Shown: one piece after another, positions 8,129-16,872 of the stretch | Layout of the letters: the number at the start of each line of letters is the position of its first letter | How positions within the stretch are numbered: the stretch's first letter is position 1 | Origin: Crocinitomicaceae bacterium | GTDB taxonomy: Bacteria > Bacteroidota > Bacteroidia > Flavobacteriales_D > Crocinitomicaceae | DNA: 50,023 nt | Direction: 5' to 3' | Assembly (NCBI GenBank): GCA_022448165.1 | Contig: JAKVAS010000005.1 | Coordinates: forward strand, 1 to 50,023 | Position numbers and translations under genes: made by a program | The notes under the pieces: model-generated | What the model was told of the DNA's origin: nothing | Seen by the model: only the letters and a program-made list of their open reading frames with translations | Database searches by the model: none

Positions 8129-8659
8129 ATGTCTATTAACGTAATATCTACAACTGAATATTCACTGAGTGAATTAGAGAAAACTCGACTTTACGAGATT
8201 ATGCGCGATGCGTATGCCTCCACGGAAGAAGAAATTTGGGGTAAAAATTACATCCGAATGTCGAAATCTGAGTATTTCCAATTACTAGATGAAGACCAAG
8301 TTCTTATTGCGAAATGGAACAATGAAATTGCTGGATGTATTTATTATTACCAAAAAGATGAAAAATCTTTTGGTTTTGGTTTACTCGGCACACATATGGA
8401 CTTCACAAAACGTGGAATTGGAAAATCACTCATTCAAGCGGTGGAAGATCTAGCAAAAAAAGCTGGAGCACAATTTATGAAAATCGAAATTTTACGTGTT
8501 AGAGGTGTCGATGTTCCTGGCAAGATCATCCTTAAGAAATGGTATGAAACATTGGGTTATTCTTACACTCATTCTGAAGACTTTGCGAAAATTAAGCCCG
8601 AAAAAGCTTCCTTGTTGTTAAAGCCTTCTGATTTTGATTGTTATAAAAAAGTACTATAA
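8129..8659 (+). CDS. GNAT family N-acetyltransferase
   Basis: The protein has 176 residues. The acetyl-CoA binding core is visible around residues 70-125: IAGCIYYYQKDEKSFGFGLL, then GTHMDFTKRGIGKSLIQAVE (motif A, R/Q-x-x-G-x-G/A type), and LAKKAGAQFMKIEIL. The C-terminal WYETLGYSYTHSEDF is the usual motif B strand-helix. The substrate is unknown; small amines and protein N-termini are both possible for such stand-alone GNATs. It converges with the bestrophin gene, leaving 9 bp between stops. Confidence 0.85.
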   Translation: MSINVISTTEYSLSELEKTRLYEIMRDAYASTEEEIWGKNYIRMSKSEYFQLLDEDQVLIAKWNNEIAGCIYYYQKDEKSFGFGLLGTHMDFTKRGIGKSLIQAVEDLAKKAGAQFMKIEILRVRGVDVPGKIILKKWYETLGYSYTHSEDFAKIKPEKASLLLKPSDFDCYKKVL

Positions 8660-8668
8660 ATAGATTGG

Positions 8669-9535
8669 TTATATAAATCGCTCATCCATATTCGCCTTAA
8701 TTTTCTTACACAAATTGTCCGTTGGAAGATCATTTGCATCTTTTCCGAATGGATCTTCAATTTCTTCTGCAAGCACCTCCATTGAAACCAGTACATAGAA
8801 AACAAACGTCGCAATCAGTGCTGAAAAGTAACCAAATGTAGTTACAAAGGCCAACGGTAATGTTACCACATATAGAAAAATAAACTTCTTTAAAAAAAGA
8901 CTATAAGAAAATGGTATCGGCGTGTTTAGTATTCGTTCGCAAGCACCAAGACTATCTAATAACGCATTTACATTTGTTGATATTGAAAGGTATTCCTCAT
9001 CAGACATTTTGCCATTCTCTTTTAACCCACGGAGTCGAGCAAAAATTCGAGCTGTAATTTCACTCGGAATATGTTCCTTTCTCTGAATTTCCCGAACCTC
9101 TTCTCCTGTAAGCTCCAACTCCTCTATTAACACTCCATTTCTCAAGTGCTCTTTCATTGAAAACGCAAAATTCGAAATCATTCTGCGAAAATAGTCTTCA
9201 TCTTCTTTAGAAAGGTTCAACGCTGCTATTTTCACACCTAAATTTCGAGAATCATTTACGAGACAGCCCCATTTCTTTCTTCCTTCCCACCATCGATCAT
9301 AAGCCGTATTTGTTCTAAAAACAAGCAATAAGGAAATTACAAATCCAACCAACGAATATACCGTTGTTAGTTCCTTCAATTGTGTGTACTGAGGAAAATA
9401 TTCAATTTCCACAAACGCTATCAACACAGTAAAAAGCCCCATGTAAATTAACTCTTTCCATAAAATTCGTATAGTATCACTCTTGTGTAGACCAAAGATC
9501 AGGTGAAACCAACTTTTCGGATCGTACTTAATCAT
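8669..9535 (-). CDS. Bestrophin family membrane channel (YneE/UPF0187)
   Basis: The protein has 288 residues. The N-terminal MIKYDPKSWFHLIFGLHKSD and the segment LLVFRTNTAYDRWWEGRKKWG are hallmarks of bacterial bestrophins, where RTNxAYxRWWEGR lies near the ion pore. Transmembrane segments are seen at about 27-47, 52-75 and 205-250. The C-terminal EEIEDPFGKDANDLPTDNLC is also family-typical (EDPFGxDxNDLP). Bacterial homologues conduct small ions; selectivity differs among members, so chloride or cation transport is not settled from sequence. Confidence 0.9.
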   Translation of the reverse strand: MIKYDPKSWFHLIFGLHKSDTIRILWKELIYMGLFTVLIAFVEIEYFPQYTQLKELTTVYSLVGFVISLLLVFRTNTAYDRWWEGRKKWGCLVNDSRNLGVKIAALNLSKEDEDYFRRMISNFAFSMKEHLRNGVLIEELELTGEEVREIQRKEHIPSEITARIFARLRGLKENGKMSDEEYLSISTNVNALLDSLGACERILNTPIPFSYSLFLKKFIFLYVVTLPLAFVTTFGYFSALIATFVFYVLVSMEVLAEEIEDPFGKDANDLPTDNLCKKIKANMDERFI

Positions 9536-9560
9536 ATTGCATTTTATTTGATAAGAGAAG

Positions 9561-10217
9561 TTATTTTATTGACTTCAAAAATAAAGACATATCCTCAAAT
9601 TGCCAATCTGCCAAAGATAATTTTGGTTCTGGATGATGTGTTTTCTCCGGAATACAAACAACTTTCATTCTTGCTGCTTTTCCTGAAATAATTCCGTTCA
9701 AAGAATCTTCTATTACTAAACATTTCAATGGATCAATATTCAAACGATTTGCCACTGTAAGATATACAGATGGGTGGGGCTTGCCGAATGCTTCATTCTC
9801 AGCAGAATGCGTCTCATCAAATTGATCATGAATAGATAGTGCGTTCAAAACAGCCTCAATCAATACAACATATGAAGATGTTGCTAAGCCAATTTTCAAC
9901 CCTTTATTTCTTAAAAAAGCAAGTGTGTCCAAAACACCTGGAAGTGGGTCTCCATTTTTTGCAATCAACTGCACCATTCGCTGAACAATTTTGTTTTCAA
10001 CCTCCTTTGTTGAGTATTTTTCCCAACCCACTTGATCATACCAAAACTCAATAACCTCATCGATACGTAAGCCTACCGTTTTTTGAAAATCTTTCTTTGT
10101 TAATGGACAACCAACCTCGTCAAATGTTTCCTGCATTGCAATCTTCCAAAGAGGTTCAGAGTCGATAAGCACTCCGTCCATATCAAAAATAACTGCCTGA
10201 TAATCTTTTATGTTCAT
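9561..10217 (-). CDS. hxpB: HAD-superfamily sugar-phosphate phosphatase (HxpB/YniC-like)
   Basis: The protein has 218 residues. HAD motif I is FDMDGVLIDSEPLW (residues ~11-24, nucleophile Asp in DMD). Motif II is ATSS, motif III uses the Lys in GKPHPSVY, and motif IV is VIEDSLNGI. The cap domain is the beta-phosphoglucomutase-type helical cap, and the length fits. Close relatives dephosphorylate 2-deoxyglucose-6-P or hexitol phosphates; true beta-phosphoglucomutase is an alternative. The start overlaps the stop of the upstream secreted-protein gene by 4 bp, indicating co-translation. Confidence 0.8.
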   Translation of the reverse strand: MNIKDYQAVIFDMDGVLIDSEPLWKIAMQETFDEVGCPLTKKDFQKTVGLRIDEVIEFWYDQVGWEKYSTKEVENKIVQRMVQLIAKNGDPLPGVLDTLAFLRNKGLKIGLATSSYVVLIEAVLNALSIHDQFDETHSAENEAFGKPHPSVYLTVANRLNIDPLKCLVIEDSLNGIISGKAARMKVVCIPEKTHHPEPKLSLADWQFEDMSLFLKSIK

Positions 10218-11059
10218 TTATTTGGGTTAATCTTATATAGCTTTCCTCCACCTAAAATCTTCTGCACTTCATCTGCAATGTATATTTCATTCGCAGACTT
10301 TACGACTAAACTTTCCTTTTGCGTTAACAAACCAAAAGGCACTGTTTTCTCCTTTATTAAATGTCCATTCTTAAGCGTCATTATAATCAATCGGTTGTAG
10401 GTCATTAGGTAAAACTTGTCCTTATATATATCAGCTGCTGTAATAACATCTTTCCAAAATCCACCCTTTCCAATATATACTTCATGATCTTTTTTTAATG
10501 TATATTTTCCCGGTTTCTTTGGGCACTTGTAAACACGAGTGGTTCCTGTAGATGGCTTTGATCTATTCTTCGTGAAAATCCAAATTGAATCATTGTAAAC
10601 TGCAATTGCTTCACAATCATAGAATCGTTTTTTTTCCTTCGGAGGAAAATCCTTTTGATCTTTATATTTCAAAGAAATTTTACTCGCGTTAACCGACTTT
10701 TTCTTTAATAAATCACTTTTCTTCACCTTATAAATTGCCAATTTTTTTCGGCTATTTAAATTATTTCCTAAGTCCGAAATATAAATGTACTTCTTATCGC
10801 TAGCGAGGTCTTCCCAGTCTTTATTGCTTACTCCCTCAACTTCAATTTTTTTGATGATTTTCCCTTTAAGGTTTAGCAAAAACAATTCCGCTTTATTTCC
10901 TCCATCATTAAGGGCAACAAACGTTGAATCATTCAGTAATTCAAGCCCGGAAATTTCTCGCAACTTATCTGACAATTTAAACTTTTCTCCCTTTTGAGAA
11001 AATGTACTCAGACTAACCAATAGCGCAATTATAAATGATATTAGTTTTAATGACTTCAC
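10214..11059 (-). CDS. Secreted propeller-like protein of unknown function
   Basis: The protein has 281 residues with signal peptide MKSLKLISFIIALLVSLSTF followed by SQ. The mature protein has recurring strand-rich segments such as LREISGLELLNDSTFVALND, DWEDLASDKKYIYISDLGNN, FYDCEAIAVYNDSIWIFTKN and KESLVVKSANEIYIADE. These resemble blades of a beta-propeller, as in SdiA-regulated or esterase-like periplasmic proteins. It is very lysine-rich. No catalytic motif is visible. It sits between the CNNM/CBS gene and hxpB, all on the minus strand with tiny gaps, so it is probably part of one transcript. Confidence 0.65.
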   Translation of the reverse strand: MKSLKLISFIIALLVSLSTFSQKGEKFKLSDKLREISGLELLNDSTFVALNDGGNKAELFLLNLKGKIIKKIEVEGVSNKDWEDLASDKKYIYISDLGNNLNSRKKLAIYKVKKSDLLKKKSVNASKISLKYKDQKDFPPKEKKRFYDCEAIAVYNDSIWIFTKNRSKPSTGTTRVYKCPKKPGKYTLKKDHEVYIGKGGFWKDVITAADIYKDKFYLMTYNRLIIMTLKNGHLIKEKTVPFGLLTQKESLVVKSANEIYIADEVQKILGGGKLYKINPNK

Positions 11060-11070
11060 CTTCGATTTTT

Positions 11071-12327
11071 TTAAGTCGTAATAACTCTCACTATATCAAT
11101 TCGGCGATCGCTCACCTCTTCGATAACAATAGTCATTTCGTTTATCTCAACTCTTGTGCCAGCTTCTGGAATTGCCTCCAAATGATGAATAATTAATCCG
11201 CCTAGCGTTTCATATTCCTCTTCTTCATTAAGCTTGAGTTTGTATGTCTCATTCAAGTAATCAATGTCTATTCTAGCTGAAAAAAGATACTCTCCTTCTT
11301 TCACTTTTTTCTCTAGCCAATCCTCTTTATCGTGTTCATCTTCGATTTCCCCGAAAATCTCCTCAATTACATCTTCAATTGTTACAATTCCTGCTGTTCC
11401 TCCATACTCATCAACAACCACGGCAATGTTTCCAGATTTTTCCGTAAAAAGTTGCAATAACTCCTTTCCTGGAATGGCTTCAGGAACAAATGAAATTGGT
11501 AATAATATCTGCTTGATTGAAGTAGGGTTCTTAAACATTTCAAACGAGTGAACATATCCGATTATATTGTCGATGTTTTCCCGGTAAATGATAATCTTAG
11601 ATAATCCAGTATCTACAAAGCCTTGATGTAATGTCTGAATATCACTAGAGATATCTAATGATACCACCTCTGTTCTCGGAATCATGCAATCTCGGGCTTT
11701 TACAGAGTCAAAATCCAATGCATTTTGCAGTATTTGCATTTCATTTCCAAAATCCTCTTCTTCCTTTATCCGCTGATTCAAATCTTGTACGTAATCCTCA
11801 AGATCGACCTTTGAAAAAACCTTTTCTGTGGTGTCACTATCAACTTTTAGAAGTCTTAAAATCAAGTTGCTAATTCCCAACACTAAATAAGTTGGGAAAT
11901 ACAGAATACTGTACACTATCAACATCGGAAAAGATGCATATTTTAAGTATCGATTAGGACTTAATTGTACAAATGCCTTTGGTAAAAACTCGGCAAGAAT
12001 CAGCACCAATCCTGTTGATATAATCGTTTGAAGCAGCAAAGTTAACGCTTCATCGTGTACTCCTAAATTATCTTGTATAATCGGGTCAAGAACTTGAGCT
12101 GCAAAGAGTCCAAAAAATACAAGTGCAATATTATTCCCAAGTAACAGCATGGCAATAAAATGCGGTTCATTCTTATAAAACCTCGCTAAAATCTTACTGT
12201 TAAAGGTTCCCTTGGACTTATCCAGTTCTATCTTCAACCGATTGGAAGATATATAAGCAATCTCCATTCCTGAGAAAAACCCAGAAAAGATAAGCGTTAA
12301 AACAATACCTATTAGTGGAACTATCAT
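11071..12327 (-). CDS. CNNM/CBS/CorC_HlyC domain membrane protein (GldE-like)
   Basis: The protein has 418 residues. The N-terminal DUF21/CNNM transmembrane domain covers about 1-165 (GFFSGMEIAYISSNRLKIEL, LLLGNNIALVFFGLFAAQVL). Two CBS motifs follow at about 195-315: ARDCMIPRTEVVSLDIS and VVDEYGGTAGIVTIEDVIEE. A CorC_HlyC domain ends the protein. Relatives mediate Mg2+/Co2+ export or resistance; in gliding Bacteroidota the same architecture is named GldE. Without gldD next to it I keep the general call. The gene is 30 bp downstream of purD on the same strand. Confidence 0.88.
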   Translation of the reverse strand: MIVPLIGIVLTLIFSGFFSGMEIAYISSNRLKIELDKSKGTFNSKILARFYKNEPHFIAMLLLGNNIALVFFGLFAAQVLDPIIQDNLGVHDEALTLLLQTIISTGLVLILAEFLPKAFVQLSPNRYLKYASFPMLIVYSILYFPTYLVLGISNLILRLLKVDSDTTEKVFSKVDLEDYVQDLNQRIKEEEDFGNEMQILQNALDFDSVKARDCMIPRTEVVSLDISSDIQTLHQGFVDTGLSKIIIYRENIDNIIGYVHSFEMFKNPTSIKQILLPISFVPEAIPGKELLQLFTEKSGNIAVVVDEYGGTAGIVTIEDVIEEIFGEIEDEHDKEDWLEKKVKEGEYLFSARIDIDYLNETYKLKLNEEEEYETLGGLIIHHLEAIPEAGTRVEINEMTIVIEEVSDRRIDIVRVITT

Positions 12328-12365
12328 TTGAATGTTAGAGCACCTAAGATACTAAATCTGTTGAT

Positions 12366-13640
12366 TCAAAGTACATCTTGTCCAATGTCTCTGCGGAAAA
12401 ATGCTCCGTCAAATTCAATTTTCCCAACAGAGTCGTATGATCTTTTCAATGCTGTTTCCAAATCCTTTCCAAAAGATGTAGCTGCAAGTACGCGTCCTCC
12501 AGCAGACAATATTGCTGGTCCATCAGACTTTGTTCCTGCATGGAATACTAAACTATCTGTAATCGTATTCAGACCGAAAATTTGCTTTCCTTGAGCATAC
12601 TTTTCTGGATAACCTCCAGAAACCATCATGATCGTAGCTGCACTTCTTTCTTCAAACTGAACATCTCTTTCAGATAGGGTGTTTGTTGCCACTCCTTCAA
12701 ACAAGTCAAGAATATCTGATTTCAATCGCGGAATCACAACCTCCGTCTCTGGATCTCCCATTCGACAGTTGTATTCGATTACATATGGTTCATTCTTTAC
12801 ATTAATAATTCCAAAAAATATAAAGCCTTTATATTTGATTCCTTCCGACCTTAACCCTTTAACCGTTGGAATGATAATCTGATTCTCAATTTTATCTAAG
12901 AACGTTGGATTTGCAAAAGGTACAGGTGAAACGGCCCCCATTCCTCCTGTGTTCAATCCAGTATCTCCTTCTCCAATACGTTTATAATCCTTTGCTTCTG
13001 GCAACTTCTTATATGAATCGCCATCCGTGATTACGAAACATGAAAGTTCTACACCATCAAGAAATTGTTCGATTACTACTCTAGAGCTAGCGTCTCCAAA
13101 CTTTGCATCCGCAAGCATATTTTTCAACTCTGCTTTAGCTTCTTCAAGATTATCAAGAATCAACACTCCTTTTCCTCCAGCCAACCCATCAGCCTTCAAC
13201 ACATATGGTGCCTTCATAGATTCTAAGAAAGCATATCCTGCCTCCAGCGTATCTTTAGTAAAGGTTCCATACTTTGCTGTTGGAATTTTATGACGAGCCA
13301 TGAATTTCTTGGCAAAATCCTTACTTCCTTCCAGTTGCGCAGCTTCTTTATTCGGTCCAATTACTCCTACCTTAGATAATTCAGAATCCGCTTCAAAGAA
13401 ATCAGTGATTCCTTCAACTAAAGGGCCTTCAGGACCAACAACAACAATATCAATGTTATTTTCAAGGACAAATGCCTTTACATCCTTAAACTTTGAAGGA
13501 GAAAGATCAACATTTGTTCCATGTTGCTTTGTTCCTGCATTCCCTGGGGCAATAAATAACTCTTCAAGAATCGAGCTTTGTGCAATTTTCCATGCCAATG
13601 CATGTTCACGACCTCCTGAACCTAATAATAAAACGCGCAT
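12366..13640 (-). CDS. purD: Phosphoribosylamine-glycine ligase (GAR synthetase)
   Basis: It joins phosphoribosylamine and glycine with ATP to form GAR, the second step of purine synthesis. At 424 residues it is normal in length. It begins with MRVLLLGSGGREHALAWKIA, carries the ATP-grasp segments PYVLKADGLAGGKGVLIL and EQFLDGVELSCFVITDG, and includes EYNCRMGDPETEVVIPRL, the PurD signature. It follows purQ with a 4-bp gap, so the two are co-transcribed. Confidence 0.96.
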   Translation of the reverse strand: MRVLLLGSGGREHALAWKIAQSSILEELFIAPGNAGTKQHGTNVDLSPSKFKDVKAFVLENNIDIVVVGPEGPLVEGITDFFEADSELSKVGVIGPNKEAAQLEGSKDFAKKFMARHKIPTAKYGTFTKDTLEAGYAFLESMKAPYVLKADGLAGGKGVLILDNLEEAKAELKNMLADAKFGDASSRVVIEQFLDGVELSCFVITDGDSYKKLPEAKDYKRIGEGDTGLNTGGMGAVSPVPFANPTFLDKIENQIIIPTVKGLRSEGIKYKGFIFFGIINVKNEPYVIEYNCRMGDPETEVVIPRLKSDILDLFEGVATNTLSERDVQFEERSAATIMMVSGGYPEKYAQGKQIFGLNTITDSLVFHAGTKSDGPAILSAGGRVLAATSFGKDLETALKRSYDSVGKIEFDGAFFRRDIGQDVL

Positions 13641-13644
13641 CTAA

Positions 13645-14337
13645 TTAATTTTGGCAAAATTTCAACATTGACTCAAACATAGCTCTACCATCTTCGTTCG
13701 AAAGCTCTTTATCTGCAGCTCTCTCAGGATGAGGCATCATTCCGAACACATTTCTTCCTTCATTACAAATTCCTGCAATATTAGAAATCGAGCCATTAGG
13801 GTTCACCTCATCTATAACCTCTCCTTCAGCTGTACAATATTTAAACAATACCTGATTATTACTTTCAAGTTTTGCAATTACCTCATCAGAAGCGTAAAAC
13901 CTACCTTCTCCATGAGCAATTGGAATTTTATATGCTTTATTATTGTCCAATCCTTTTGTAATACCTGACTGATCCGTTGTCGGTTTCAAATAAATGTTTT
14001 TACAAATAAATCGTTGATTATCATTATGAAGCAATGCTCCTTCCAATAATCCTGACTCCGTCAAAATTTGAAACCCATTACAAACACCCAAAACAAAGCC
14101 TCCGCTATTTGCATGTTTAATTACCTCTCCCATAATTGGAGACAATTTTGCAATTGCCCCTGAGCGTAAATAATCCCCGTAGGAAAACCCACCTGGAAGT
14201 ACTACACAGTCAACCCCTTTGAGGTCTGTGTCTTTATGCCATAAACGTTCTACTGATTGACCTAAAATGTCTTCTAAAACGTAAACCATATCTTGGTCGC
14301 AATTCGACCCTGGAAAAGTAACAACTCCGAACTTCAT
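13645..14337 (-). CDS. purQ: FGAM synthase glutaminase subunit
   Basis: PurQ releases ammonia from glutamine for the FGAM synthase complex (PurL/PurS/PurQ). It has 230 residues. The class I amidotransferase nucleophile lies in GVCNGFQILTESGLL (Cys ~86), and His/Glu of the triad in MMPHPERA near the C-terminus. The oxyanion-loop segment VVLPGGFSYGDYLRSGA is intact. A stand-alone PurQ implies a split PurL/PurS elsewhere in the genome rather than the long fused PurL. purQ-purD form a tight pair. Confidence 0.95.
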   Translation of the reverse strand: MKFGVVTFPGSNCDQDMVYVLEDILGQSVERLWHKDTDLKGVDCVVLPGGFSYGDYLRSGAIAKLSPIMGEVIKHANSGGFVLGVCNGFQILTESGLLEGALLHNDNQRFICKNIYLKPTTDQSGITKGLDNNKAYKIPIAHGEGRFYASDEVIAKLESNNQVLFKYCTAEGEVIDEVNPNGSISNIAGICNEGRNVFGMMPHPERAADKELSNEDGRAMFESMLKFCQN

Positions 14338-14382
14338 GTCTTATTAAATTAAAGTTGTCACAAAATTACGATAAATCGAATC

Positions 14383-15345
14383 CTAAAGCTCGAAAGGAAC
14401 AAAAAACTTACTCACAGAAAAGATGAATAATAGATAAAAAATGACAGTTGGAACCGTTTTGGGCATTTTTTCCCCAAATCCGTATGGCATAAAAAAGACC
14501 AAAACAATAAGTAAACCACTGATTGGCTCTATCTTTTGGAAAGCAAGAAATTCCATTGACGCCAGTAAACCTAAGAAAATTACCATTAAAATGTGTAACC
14601 TAAAAATCTTCTTTAATCGTATAGAGCTTTGCTGGCTTTTTTGAATTACAGCACCTATACTAATTATTGATAAAAGAAATGTTCCTCCGGTAATGACATA
14701 AATATCAGGAAATAGCCACTCCAATGATGCACTACTAAATTGCTTGTTCAATAATTTCGTTTCAGAAATAACACTATATGTACCTGCGTATAGCAATGGA
14801 ACCGCATATCCAACAACCGCAAGAGCAGACTCTCTAAAAATAAATGGGCGAAGAGTCCAAATCATCCAAAAAAGAAACGGAACCGAAATCAGCAAAAAAG
14901 GATGAAACGTTGTTGCCACACCTAATAAAAATGCTGCATTAAAAATTGTTCGTCTCCCATCTAGGTTTTGATCCAATCTCAAAAGCTGCACCAATGTCAT
15001 TACAACAAACAACTGAGCAATACCAAACCCGTTTAAAAAATAAAAAGAATGAAAATAACTTGAAAATATAAGAAAAAGCAATGCTGGAAGGTAATTGTTC
15101 TTTTCCTTAAACCCATTTCTGTTAAATGCCCAGTTTAACAAAATTGCATTTATGACAACTAATCCAGGGCCTAATACTACTGAAATAATCATTGACTCCT
15201 TTAATGGAATATTCCAAAACCCAAAACCTGTGTTTATTGAAGGGAGATGGTGTCCCATCCATAAATTTAATCCCACATATAGAGCCGCAATAAGCGGAAG
15301 CATCAAAAGTACTCCGGACCTATTTCCAAAAAATATTTTTACCAC
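14383..15345 (-). CDS. Polytopic membrane protein, DUF6427-like
   Basis: The protein has 320 residues with about nine or ten hydrophobic segments, starting MVKIFFGNRSGVLLMLPLIA. Recognisable features are SYFHSFYFLNGFGIAQLFVV, LLRLDQNLDGRRTIFNAAFL and HPFLLISVPFLFWMIWTLRP. The overall form and its position beside purine genes fit the DUF6427 family of Flavobacteriia. The function is unknown; the layout resembles EpsG/Wzy-like membrane enzymes, but no active-site motif supports that. It ends 45 bp upstream of purQ. Confidence 0.75.
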   Translation of the reverse strand: MVKIFFGNRSGVLLMLPLIAALYVGLNLWMGHHLPSINTGFGFWNIPLKESMIISVVLGPGLVVINAILLNWAFNRNGFKEKNNYLPALLFLIFSSYFHSFYFLNGFGIAQLFVVMTLVQLLRLDQNLDGRRTIFNAAFLLGVATTFHPFLLISVPFLFWMIWTLRPFIFRESALAVVGYAVPLLYAGTYSVISETKLLNKQFSSASLEWLFPDIYVITGGTFLLSIISIGAVIQKSQQSSIRLKKIFRLHILMVIFLGLLASMEFLAFQKIEPISGLLIVLVFFMPYGFGEKMPKTVPTVIFYLLFIFSVSKFFVPFEL

Positions 15346-15483
15346 GAAGACGAAGATACATTTTTTATCCTCTGATTATTGCGTAGTAACGCTCATAATT
15401 TTATATTTAACCCTTCGTGAAAAATAAGGAAGAAAGACATAGTGCTGAAGAAGGCGGAAATGCTCACAAATAAACCAAATATT

Positions 15484-15858
15484 ATGGCAACACAAAGATA
15501 TTCAGATAGCGACCTTCAAGAATTCAAAGAGCTAATTTTAGGCAAACTAAATGAAGCAAAAGAAGATCTTGATTTATTAAACGGATCACTTTCGCACAGT
15601 GATAATCATGGAACAGACGATACTGGTCGAAGATTCAATATGATGGAGGATGGTTCAGACACTCTTTCACGTGAAGAAGTTGCCCAATTAGCTGCTCGAC
15701 AAGAGAAGTTTATCAGCAACTTGCAGAATGCACTAGTCCGTATTGAAAACAAAACATATGGAATCTGCCGTGTTACTGGAAAATTAATTCAAAAAGAACG
15801 TTTGAAACTAGTTCCACATGCGACTCTAAGCATTGAAGCTAAGAACGCACAAAGCTAA
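15484..15858 (+). CDS. TraR/DksA-family protein lacking zinc cysteines
   Basis: I choose the ATG at 15484 (MATQRYSDSDLQEFKELIL, 124 residues) over an ATG 42 bp upstream, because MATxRYSDxDLxEF is the usual family N-terminus. An N-terminal helical hairpin (~5-85) resembles the DksA coiled coil with acidic tip. The C-terminal motif YGICRVTGKLIQKERLKLVP and HATLSIEAKN aligns with the C4 zinc finger, but only one Cys remains. This zinc-less form is known in Flavobacteria. Members act on RNA polymerase, often with ppGpp. It is followed 6 bp later by lspA. Confidence 0.85.
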   Translation: MATQRYSDSDLQEFKELILGKLNEAKEDLDLLNGSLSHSDNHGTDDTGRRFNMMEDGSDTLSREEVAQLAARQEKFISNLQNALVRIENKTYGICRVTGKLIQKERLKLVPHATLSIEAKNAQS

Positions 15859-15864
15859 AAAGCA

Positions 15865-16536
15865 TTGAAGAAAAAAGTATTGATCGTTGCACTTATAGTT
15901 GCAACTGTCCTTTTATTAGATCAAATCATTAAGATCTACGTAAAAACTTCTTTTGAGCCACTCGAAACAAGGGGATTGTTGGGAGAATGGCTTGTTATGG
16001 AATATATCGAAAATCCTGGGATGGCTTTCGGAACGACATTTGGCTCCCAAATGTGGCACAAATTGGCTTTAAGTATTTTCAGAATTATTGCAATTACAGC
16101 CATTACTTATTATTGGATAAAACAGGTTAAAAAAGGTGCTCGCTTGGAATTCCTAATTGCGATTGGACTAGTTCTAGCTGGTGCAGCTGGCAACTTAATC
16201 GATTCCATGTTTTATGATTTTGCCTTTGAGTATGACCCTTGTATTTGGTACAACCGCCTAGAAGGTTCGGGAGTTATGACTGATTGCGGGCTAGGAGGAA
16301 TGAGAGAAACAAGACATACTGGCTTCCTTTTAGGAAATGTGGTAGACATGTTTAAATTTCAAGCAGAATGGCCTTCTTGGGTTCCATGGCTTGGTGGAAA
16401 AGAGGTGTTTCCCGCTATCTGGAATTTAGCCGACGCTTCCATTACCCTTGGTATAATAATGGTGTTTCTGCGTCAGCGCACCTACTTCCCAAAAAACAAC
16501 CCTCAAAAAAACTCCATTCCAACTCCAGAAGCTTAA
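15865..16536 (+). CDS. lspA: Lipoprotein signal peptidase (SPase II)
   Basis: LspA cleaves prolipoprotein signal peptides in the inner membrane after lipidation. The start codon is TTG at 15865 (KKKVLIVALIVATVLLLDQI follows); no ATG fits better. The family motifs are present: DQIIKIYVK (~20-28), ENPGMAFG, AGAAGNLIDS and the two catalytic aspartates in GNVVDM (~153) and NLADASI (~193). The protein has 223 residues, longer than the ~165 of proteobacterial LspA, because of an insertion (~130-180) with WYNRLEGSG and WPSWVPWLGGKE, as seen in Bacteroidota. The many lipoproteins in this window are its substrates. Confidence 0.93.
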   Translation: MKKKVLIVALIVATVLLLDQIIKIYVKTSFEPLETRGLLGEWLVMEYIENPGMAFGTTFGSQMWHKLALSIFRIIAITAITYYWIKQVKKGARLEFLIAIGLVLAGAAGNLIDSMFYDFAFEYDPCIWYNRLEGSGVMTDCGLGGMRETRHTGFLLGNVVDMFKFQAEWPSWVPWLGGKEVFPAIWNLADASITLGIIMVFLRQRTYFPKNNPQKNSIPTPEA

Positions 16537-16872
16537 CTTGCTAATATATTAGAGATACTGAAAAACTGTACGAAACACACAGTGGGCTTTTATTTGCAAT
16601 TGCAGATGGAATTATTCAAGGTCTGAAAAAGTGTTTTTAACGGATTTGCTCTCTGGCCATAGTTGAATGCAACAAAGACAGTAATCTTTTGAAGATGAAG
16701 AGTTCATAAGCGCAATGAGAGTTATTGCCGATGCCGCAAAGAAACTATTGATAATGAATCGAAAATTATCAATTCCTTTTTCAAAGGACTTGACTGCTCG
16801 TTTTCAAAAGAACTTAGACAGTAAAGAGTAAGAATGTAAACAACTATTACTAAAAATTAGGTGTTTCTAATA
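16537..16872 (+). pseudogene. Gap holding a possible decayed gene
   Basis: No intact gene lies here. Two protein-like plus-strand fragments in different frames occur in order. One is ETHSGLLFAIADGIIQGLKK (about 16572-16631), ending at a TAA. The other is a 48-residue frame from 16685 to the TAA at 16829-16831, including EEFISAMRVIADAAKKLL and PFSKDLTARFQKNLDSKE. Stops and frame changes between them suggest a small gene broken by mutation. No family is recognised, and chance open frames in AT-rich DNA cannot be excluded. Confidence 0.25.

Noticed and set aside
10985-11003. TTCTC-N5-TGAGAA-like sequence inside the gene at 10214-11059
   Set aside because: It is within coding sequence, has different spacing, and is probably a chance match to the palindrome near the signalling genes.
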